Source: an uncultured Acetobacteraceae bacterium
Lineage (GTDB): Bacteria > Pseudomonadota > Alphaproteobacteria > Acetobacterales > Acetobacteraceae
Direction: 5' to 3'
Length of the DNA stretch: 9,583 bases
NCBI GenBank assembly: GCA_937874445.1
Contig: CALNAL010000057.1
Coordinates: forward strand, 1 to 9,583
Both the position numbers and the translations under genes were made by a program. This document shows, one piece after another, positions 5,728 to 9,583 of this stretch. Positions within the stretch are counted from its first letter, which is position 1. Each line of letters starts with the position of its first letter. The notes under the pieces are model-generated. The model was not told where the DNA came from. It searched no databases and worked only from the letters and a program-made list of their open reading frames with translations.

Positions 5728-7470
5728 GACAGTTTTCCCGAGTGGCCCAACCTTCCGGCGATGATGTTCGACTGGGGGCGGCGCGGGCCGGAGCGGCCGA
5801 TGCTGCGCTGCTGGCGCCAGGGCGCGGGGGTCGGGCTGACGGGGTGGGACTTCGCGCGCCGGGCCGCGGCCGTGGCGCGGGGCCTGCGCGCGGCCGGGGT
5901 GGCCGCCGGCGACCGGGTGATGATCGTCTCGGAGAACCGCCCGGAATATCCCATCGCCGAGGCGGCGCTGATGGCCCTGCGGGCGGTGCCGGTGCCCGCC
6001 TACACCACCAACACGCCGGCCGACAACGCCCACATCCTGCGCGATTCCGGGGCCCGCGTGGCCATCGTATCCACCGCGGCCCTGGCCGAGCGGCTGATGG
6101 CGGCGGGGGAGGGGCTGCTCGAGCGGCTGGTCGCGATGGAGCCTCTCGCCCGGGAGGACAGGAACGGGGCGAGCCCGGGCGGGGAATGGCCGGAGGTGCT
6201 GGCCTGGAGCGATCTGCAGGCCCCCGGCCTGGCGCCGGATGCGCCCTGGGAGGACATCGCCGACGAGGCGGCCCGCATCCGCCCCGACGCCATGGCCTGC
6301 CTGATCTACACCTCCGGCACCGGCGGCGCGCCCAAGGGGGTGATGGTGCCGCACCGGGCGGTGCTTTCCAACGTCGATGGCGCGCGGCGGATTCTGGCGA
6401 CCCTGCCGCCGGTGGCGCAGGACGTGTATCTCTCCTTTCTCCCCCTCTCGCATGCCTACGAGCGCACGGTGGGGCAGTTCTTCATGCTCGCGGTGGGGGC
6501 CGAGGTGGTCTACGCCCGCGGGGTGGAGAGCCTCGGCGCCGACATGGCCCAGGTGCGCCCGACCATCGTCACCATGGTGCCGCGCGTGCTGGAGGTGATC
6601 CGGGCGCGCATCCTCGCCAAGGTGGCGCGCGGCCCGCGCTGGCAGCAGGCGCTGTTCGCGCGCGCCGTGGCGCTGGGCATCCGCCGGCGCGAGGGCTGTC
6701 CGCTGAGCCCCTGGGAGCGGCTGCAGGACCGCGTGCTGGAATGCGTGGTGCGCCGGCGGATCAGCCGCGTCTTCGGGGGGCGGCTGCGGGTGGCGATCTC
6801 GGGCGGCGCGCGGCTGGAGCCGGAGGTGGGGCGCTTCTTCCTCTCGCTCGGCCTGGCCCTGCTGCAGGGCTACGGCCAGACCGAGGCGGGGCCGGTGATC
6901 ACCGTCAACCGCCCGCTGGCCACCCGCATCGAGACGGTGGGCCAGCCGATGCCCGGGGTGGAGGTTCGCATCGCCGCGGACGGCGAGATCCTGGCGCGCG
7001 GCCCGCTGGTGATGCTGGGCTATTGGAACCTTCCCGATGAGAGCGCCGCCACCCTGCGCGACGGCTGGCTGCACACGGGCGACATCGGCATGCTCGATCC
7101 CGACGGCTATCTGCGCATCACCGATCGCAAGAAGGACATGATCGTGCTGTCCGGCGGGGAGAACGTCTCGCCGGCGCGGGTGGAGGGCATTCTCGCCGCG
7201 GAGCCGGAGATCGCCCAGGCGGCGGTGTTCGGCGAGGGGCAGGCGGGGCTGACGGCGCTGCTGGTGGCCGCCGAGGGCAGCGACGCGGCGGAGGTGGCGG
7301 CGGCGGTGGCGCGGGTGAATGAGCGGCTTTCCGTCACCGAGCGTCTGCGCCGCCATGCGGTGGTGGCCCCCTTCACCATCGAGAACGGCATGTTCACGGC
7401 GACCCAGAAGGTGCGCCGCCACGCGGTGCGGGCCGCCTATGCGGAGCTGCTCGACCAGCTCGGCCGGTAG
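5725..7470 (+). CDS. Long-chain acyl-CoA synthetase (AMP-forming, FAA1/FadD type)
   Basis: A 581-residue adenylate-forming enzyme that would activate fatty acids to acyl-CoA through acyl-AMP, for beta-oxidation or lipid synthesis. Motifs in order: the phosphate-binding loop YTSGTGGAPKGV (195-206), YGQTE (383-387), the hinge region HTGDIGMLDPDGYLRITDRKKD (450-471) with ribose-binding Asp453, GGEN (477-480), and the C-terminal adenylation lysine Lys562 in ATQKVRRH. The long middle insertion (about 286-350, VPRVLEVIRARILAKV...) and SGGARLEPEV are typical of the eukaryote-like COG1022 long-chain group rather than short-chain acetyl-CoA synthetases. One phosphate-loop Thr (usual TSGTTG) is Gly200. 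Translation starts at TTG 5725, the only available start that keeps the N-terminal LPAMMFDWG segment. It is divergent from pepF; the chain-length preference cannot be read. Confidence 0.88.
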   Translation: MDSFPEWPNLPAMMFDWGRRGPERPMLRCWRQGAGVGLTGWDFARRAAAVARGLRAAGVAAGDRVMIVSENRPEYPIAEAALMALRAVPVPAYTTNTPADNAHILRDSGARVAIVSTAALAERLMAAGEGLLERLVAMEPLAREDRNGASPGGEWPEVLAWSDLQAPGLAPDAPWEDIADEAARIRPDAMACLIYTSGTGGAPKGVMVPHRAVLSNVDGARRILATLPPVAQDVYLSFLPLSHAYERTVGQFFMLAVGAEVVYARGVESLGADMAQVRPTIVTMVPRVLEVIRARILAKVARGPRWQQALFARAVALGIRRREGCPLSPWERLQDRVLECVVRRRISRVFGGRLRVAISGGARLEPEVGRFFLSLGLALLQGYGQTEAGPVITVNRPLATRIETVGQPMPGVEVRIAADGEILARGPLVMLGYWNLPDESAATLRDGWLHTGDIGMLDPDGYLRITDRKKDMIVLSGGENVSPARVEGILAAEPEIAQAAVFGEGQAGLTALLVAAEGSDAAEVAAAVARVNERLSVTERLRRHAVVAPFTIENGMFTATQKVRRHAVRAAYAELLDQLGR

Positions 7471-7493
7471 GGGGCGTGCGACCTCGGGAATGT

Positions 7494-7522
7494 GAACGGA
7501 CCCGGTGCCGCTGGAACCGTTC
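7494..7522 (+). terminator. Possible transcript-end hairpin after the synthetase gene
   Basis: GAACGG (7494-7499) and CCGTTC (7517-7522) form a 6-bp stem around a 17-nt loop, 23 nt after the stop codon. No T-run follows (TCAAGACG), so it would be a weak intrinsic terminator at best. Confidence 0.3.
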
Positions 7523-7542
7523 TCAAGACGTGCCAATGTTCA

Positions 7543-7556
7543 TGAAAGCGTTTTCA
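7543..7556. promoter_or_regulatory. LacI-family-like operator upstream of the aldehyde dehydrogenase
   Basis: TGAAAGCGTTTTCA has 5-bp inverted arms (TGAAA and TTTCA) around a central CG. It matches the general pattern of LacI/GalR-family operators (TGxAAxCGxTxxCA). It lies about 65-70 nt upstream of the predicted transcription start of the dehydrogenase gene, inside an AT-rich stretch of a GC-rich region. No LacI-family gene is in the window. Confidence 0.45.
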
Positions 7557-7582
7557 ATAAAATGAATGCAACGTTCCGAGAT

Positions 7583-7613
7583 TTGCGTGCTTCCAGACAA
7601 GTGATATAATCAC
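7583..7613 (+). promoter_or_regulatory. Promoter of the aldehyde dehydrogenase gene with palindrome on the -10
   Basis: A perfect TATAAT lies at 7605-7610, preceded 16 nt upstream by TTGCGT (7583-7588), which matches the -35 consensus at only 3 of 6 positions. The start point would be near 7616-7618, giving a leader of about 40 nt. The -10 is embedded in GTGAT-ATA-ATCAC (7601-7613), a perfect 5+3+5 inverted repeat. A protein bound there would block polymerase; with the weak -35, activator dependence is also possible. Confidence 0.55.
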
Positions 7614-7644
7614 GGGACTTGCCGATCTTTCGACTCTTAGCAGT

Positions 7645-7649
7645 AGGGA
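7645..7649 (+). promoter_or_regulatory. Ribosome binding site deciding the dehydrogenase start
   Basis: AGGGA lies 8 nt before ATG 7658 but only 2 nt before the in-frame ATG 7652, so ATG 7658 is the better start. Confidence 0.6.
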
Positions 7650-7657
7650 AGATGGTC

Positions 7658-9181
7658 ATGTCCGAGAAAGAACAAAACAGCGGCCTGAAAAAGCCGGAAC
7701 AGTGGCGCAAGCGCTACGACAATTTCATCGGCGGAAAATGGCTGGCCCCGGTCAAGGGGCGCTACTTCGTCGACCACAGCCCTGCCGACGGCGAAGTTCT
7801 CGCCGAGATCGCCCGCTCCTCGGCCGAGGACGTCGAGCTTGCCCTCGATGCCGCCCATGCCGCCCGCGAGGCCTGGGGAAGCACCGCGCCCGCCGAGCGC
7901 GCCCGGCTGCTCAACAAGGTCGCGGACCGCATCGAGGAGAATCTCGAGCTGCTCGCCTATACGGAAACCGTCGACAACGGCAAGCCGATCCGCGAGACCC
8001 GCGGGGCCGACATTCCGCTCGGAGCCGACCATTTCCGCTACTTCGCCGGCTGCATCCGCGCCGAGGAAGGCTCCATCGGCGAGATCGACGAGAACACCAT
8101 CGCCTACCACTTCAAGGAACCGATGGGCGTCGTCGGCCAGATCATCCCGTGGAACTTCCCCTTCCTGATGGCGGCCTGGAAGCTCGCCCCGGCGATCGCC
8201 TGCGGCAACTGCGTCGTCATCAAGCCCGCTTCGGACACGCCGCTCAGCCTTTCGGTGTTCATGGACCTCATCGCCGACGTGCTGCCGCCGGGCGTGCTCA
8301 ACGTGGTCAACGGGCACGGCGCGGAGGTCGGCACCCCGCTGGCCTCCAACAAGCGCATCGCCAAGATCGCCTTCACCGGCGAGACCACCACCGGCCGGCA
8401 GATCATGCAGTACGCCTCGGAAAACCTCATTCCGATGACGCTGGAGCTGGGCGGCAAGTCGCCCAACATCTTCTTCGCCGACGTGATGGCCGAGGACGAT
8501 GCCTTCCTCGACAAGGCGCTCGAGGGATTCGCCCTGTTCGCCTTCAACAAGGGCGAGGTCTGCACCTGCCCGTCCCGCGCGCTGGTGCAGGATTCGATCT
8601 TCGACAAGTTCGTCGAGAAGGCGGTCGCCCGCGTCGCGCGCATCAAGGTCGGCGATCCGACGGATCCCGCGACGATGATGGGCGCGCAGGCCTCGCGCGG
8701 GCAGCTGGAGAAGATCCTCCACTACATCGACATCGGCCGCGCCGAGGGCGCGCAGTGCATGACCGGCGGCGAGCGCCTGCACCTGGGCGGCCGGCTGGAC
8801 AACGGCTACTACGTGGAGCCCACCGTCTTCGTCGGCCACAACAAGATGCGCATCTTCCAGGAGGAGATCTTCGGGCCGGTGCTCTCCGTCACCCGCTTCA
8901 AGACGATGGAGGAGGCGATCGCCATCGGCAACGACACCCCCTACGGCCTGGGGGCCGGCGTGTGGTCGCGCAACGGCACCACCGCCTACCGCGTCGGGCG
9001 CGCGATCAAGGCGGGCCGGGTCTGGACCAACTGCTACCACATGTATCCCGCCCACGCGGCCTTCGGCGGCTACAAGCAGTCCGGCTTCGGCCGCGAGACC
9101 CACAAGATCATCATGGAGCACTACCAGCAGACCAAGAACCTGCTGGTCAGCTACAGCCCTGACGCCATGGGCTTCTTCTGA
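7658..9181 (+). CDS. exaC: NAD(P)-dependent acetaldehyde dehydrogenase, ExaC/AldB/AcoD type
   Basis: A 507-residue aldehyde dehydrogenase that would oxidise acetaldehyde or other short aldehydes to the acid in the cytoplasm. Catalytic elements are intact: Asn166 in IIPWNFPFLMAAWKLAPA, Lys189 in VVIKP for cofactor binding, the Rossmann turn FTGETTTG (239-246), general base Glu263 in LELGGKSPN, nucleophile Cys302 in GEVCTCPSR, and EEIFGPV (402-408). FTGETTTG, EVCTCPSRA and the ending YQQTKNLLVSYSPDAMGFF mark the ExaC/AldB/AcoD subgroup of acetaldehyde dehydrogenases linked to ethanol or acetoin use, not betaine-aldehyde enzymes. Start choice rests on AGGGA 8 nt before ATG 7658. A DUF779 gene follows 74 nt downstream, the recurrent partner of this subgroup. 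Whether it prefers NAD or NADP cannot be told, and the symbol is by similarity to the subgroup. Confidence 0.92.
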   Translation: MSEKEQNSGLKKPEQWRKRYDNFIGGKWLAPVKGRYFVDHSPADGEVLAEIARSSAEDVELALDAAHAAREAWGSTAPAERARLLNKVADRIEENLELLAYTETVDNGKPIRETRGADIPLGADHFRYFAGCIRAEEGSIGEIDENTIAYHFKEPMGVVGQIIPWNFPFLMAAWKLAPAIACGNCVVIKPASDTPLSLSVFMDLIADVLPPGVLNVVNGHGAEVGTPLASNKRIAKIAFTGETTTGRQIMQYASENLIPMTLELGGKSPNIFFADVMAEDDAFLDKALEGFALFAFNKGEVCTCPSRALVQDSIFDKFVEKAVARVARIKVGDPTDPATMMGAQASRGQLEKILHYIDIGRAEGAQCMTGGERLHLGGRLDNGYYVEPTVFVGHNKMRIFQEEIFGPVLSVTRFKTMEEAIAIGNDTPYGLGAGVWSRNGTTAYRVGRAIKAGRVWTNCYHMYPAHAAFGGYKQSGFGRETHKIIMEHYQQTKNLLVSYSPDAMGFF

Positions 9182-9187
9182 GGCACG

Positions 9188-9215
9188 GCGGCGGCCCCCC
9201 CCCCGGGGCCGCCGC
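9188..9215 (+). other. Strong intercistronic hairpin between dehydrogenase and DUF779 genes
   Basis: GCGGCGGCCCC (9188-9198) is perfectly complementary to GGGGCCGCCGC (9205-9215): an 11-bp all-GC stem with a loop of six C, 6 nt after the dehydrogenase stop. It contains a run of ten C (9195-9204). No T-run follows, so partial termination, pausing or 3' protection of the upstream message is more likely than full termination. Confidence 0.55.
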
Positions 9216-9231
9216 GCTTGCCGCCGCGCTT
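9208..9231 (+). repeat. Tandem 12-bp repeat downstream of the hairpin
   Basis: GCCGCCGCGCTT occurs twice back to back (9208-9219 and 9220-9231). The first copy overlaps the right arm of the hairpin; the second carries the same GCCGCCGC, so it can pair with the left arm GCGGCGGC instead, allowing two competing folds. Confidence 0.7.
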
Positions 9232-9255
9232 CATCACATCCCTGGGGAGGCCCCC

Positions 9256-9583
9256 ATGCCCGGTCGCCTGCTCGCCACGCCCGCCGCCGCCGCGCTGCTG
9301 CGCCGTCTGGTGGCCGAGCACGGACCGCTGCTGCTGCACCACTCGGCCGGCTGCTGCGAGGGATCGGCGCCGATCTGCCTGCGCCAGAAGGATTTCCGCG
9401 TCGGCGCCGGCGACCGTCTGCTCGGCAGCATCGAAGGCTGCCCGGTCTATGCGGGCACGGCGATGGCGGGGGTGCTCGAGCCCTACGACATCACTCTCGA
9501 CGTGACCGAGGGGGCGGTGGACAGCTTCTCCCTGGAGGCGCCCGACGGGGTGCGCTTCACCGTGCTGTCACGGCCGCGCGGCG
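9256..9583 (+). CDS. DUF779 family protein, partner of the aldehyde dehydrogenase (3' end outside window)
   Basis: Starting at ATG 9256, with GGAGG 5 nt upstream (9246-9250), 109 codons are visible to the window edge with no stop. The family is usually about 115-125 residues, so only a few residues should be missing. The sequence has the DUF779 pattern: an N-terminal ATPAAAALLRRLVAEHGPL, then HHSAGCCEGSAPIC (28-41) with Cys33, Cys34 and Cys41, then IEGCPVYAG (59-67) with Cys62, then a beta-rich tail with LDV and FSLEAPDGVRFTVLSR (91-106). Four cysteines suggest metal binding or redox sensitivity, but the biochemical role is not established. It is typically encoded beside acetaldehyde dehydrogenases like the gene just upstream, and is probably in the same operon. 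Confidence 0.85.
   Translation, partial: MPGRLLATPAAAALLRRLVAEHGPLLLHHSAGCCEGSAPICLRQKDFRVGAGDRLLGSIEGCPVYAGTAMAGVLEPYDITLDVTEGAVDSFSLEAPDGVRFTVLSRPRG

Noticed and set aside
5629..7536. Open frame extending pepF upstream by 636 codons, antisense to the synthetase
   Set aside because: The translation is His/Arg/Pro/Gly-rich low complexity, runs over a well-supported gene, and the peptidase is complete from ATG 5628. Long antisense frames are expected at this GC content.
7536..7565. Nine-codon open frame (MFMKAFSIK) upstream of the dehydrogenase
   Set aside because: It lies upstream of the predicted transcription start and overlaps the operator-like palindrome; no ribosome binding site was seen.
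7619..7657. TTG start at 7619 for the dehydrogenase
   Set aside because: It lies within a few bases of the predicted transcription start, has no ribosome binding site, and adds a non-family leader.
7637..9121. Minus-strand 494-codon open frame opposite the dehydrogenase
   Set aside because: It is a composition shadow of the dehydrogenase reading frame; no family features or plausible start site.
7702..9162. Plus-strand 486-codon frame overlapping the dehydrogenase
   Set aside because: It is the +1-type shadow frame, Arg/His/Pro-rich, inside a clear dehydrogenase gene.
1..9583. Defence, phage, CRISPR or mobile-element system
   Set aside because: No spaced direct repeats, transposase, integrase, nuclease or toxin-antitoxin features were seen; all genes belong to metabolic or envelope families.

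Overview
The window is GC-rich bacterial chromosome, densely packed with ordinary metabolic and housekeeping genes. It suggests a proteobacterium. Long-form indolepyruvate:ferredoxin oxidoreductase, a DUF4239 membrane protein, a glycine-zipper lipoprotein, an M3 oligoendopeptidase joined to an ABC1 kinase, and an ExaC/AldB-type aldehyde dehydrogenase with DUF779 together fit an alphaproteobacterium best, but a high-GC gammaproteobacterium cannot be excluded. I see no rRNA, tRNA, CRISPR, insertion sequence, integrase or phage gene, and base composition gives no sign of recent transfer.

Layout. At the left edge (1-939, +) is the C-terminal part of an indolepyruvate:ferredoxin oxidoreductase that began before the window. 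Convergent to it is a block of four minus-strand genes, in transcription order: an M3 oligoendopeptidase (pepF, 5628-3826), an ABC1/UbiB-like kinase whose start codon overlaps the pepF stop as TGATG (3826-2462), a glycine-zipper lipoprotein (2349-1798) with its own structured leader, and a four-helix DUF4239 protein (1726-968). Facing pepF across a 96-nt divergent spacer is a long-chain acyl-CoA synthetase (5725-7470, +, TTG start). A 187-nt AT-rich regulatory region follows, with a perfect TATAAT and two operator-like palindromes. It drives an acetaldehyde dehydrogenase of the ExaC/AldB type (7658-9181, +) and, after a strong intercistronic hairpin, a DUF779 gene (9256 to the window end).

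How the genes work together. The dehydrogenase and DUF779 gene form a recurrent pair, probably for oxidising acetaldehyde or short aldehydes from alcohol catabolism. pepF and the kinase are translationally coupled; why is unknown. The acyl-CoA synthetase activates fatty acids. The oxidoreductase would decarboxylate arylpyruvates from aromatic amino acids. Nothing shows that these units share a pathway.

I found no clearly new system. The most interesting signals are regulatory: a tandem hairpin that buries the ribosome-binding site of the lipoprotein gene, a LacI-family-like operator upstream of the aldehyde dehydrogenase, a palindrome centred on that gene's -10 box, and competing hairpins between the dehydrogenase and DUF779 genes. 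All coding regions were read from translations; family names come from recalled motifs, not from searches.
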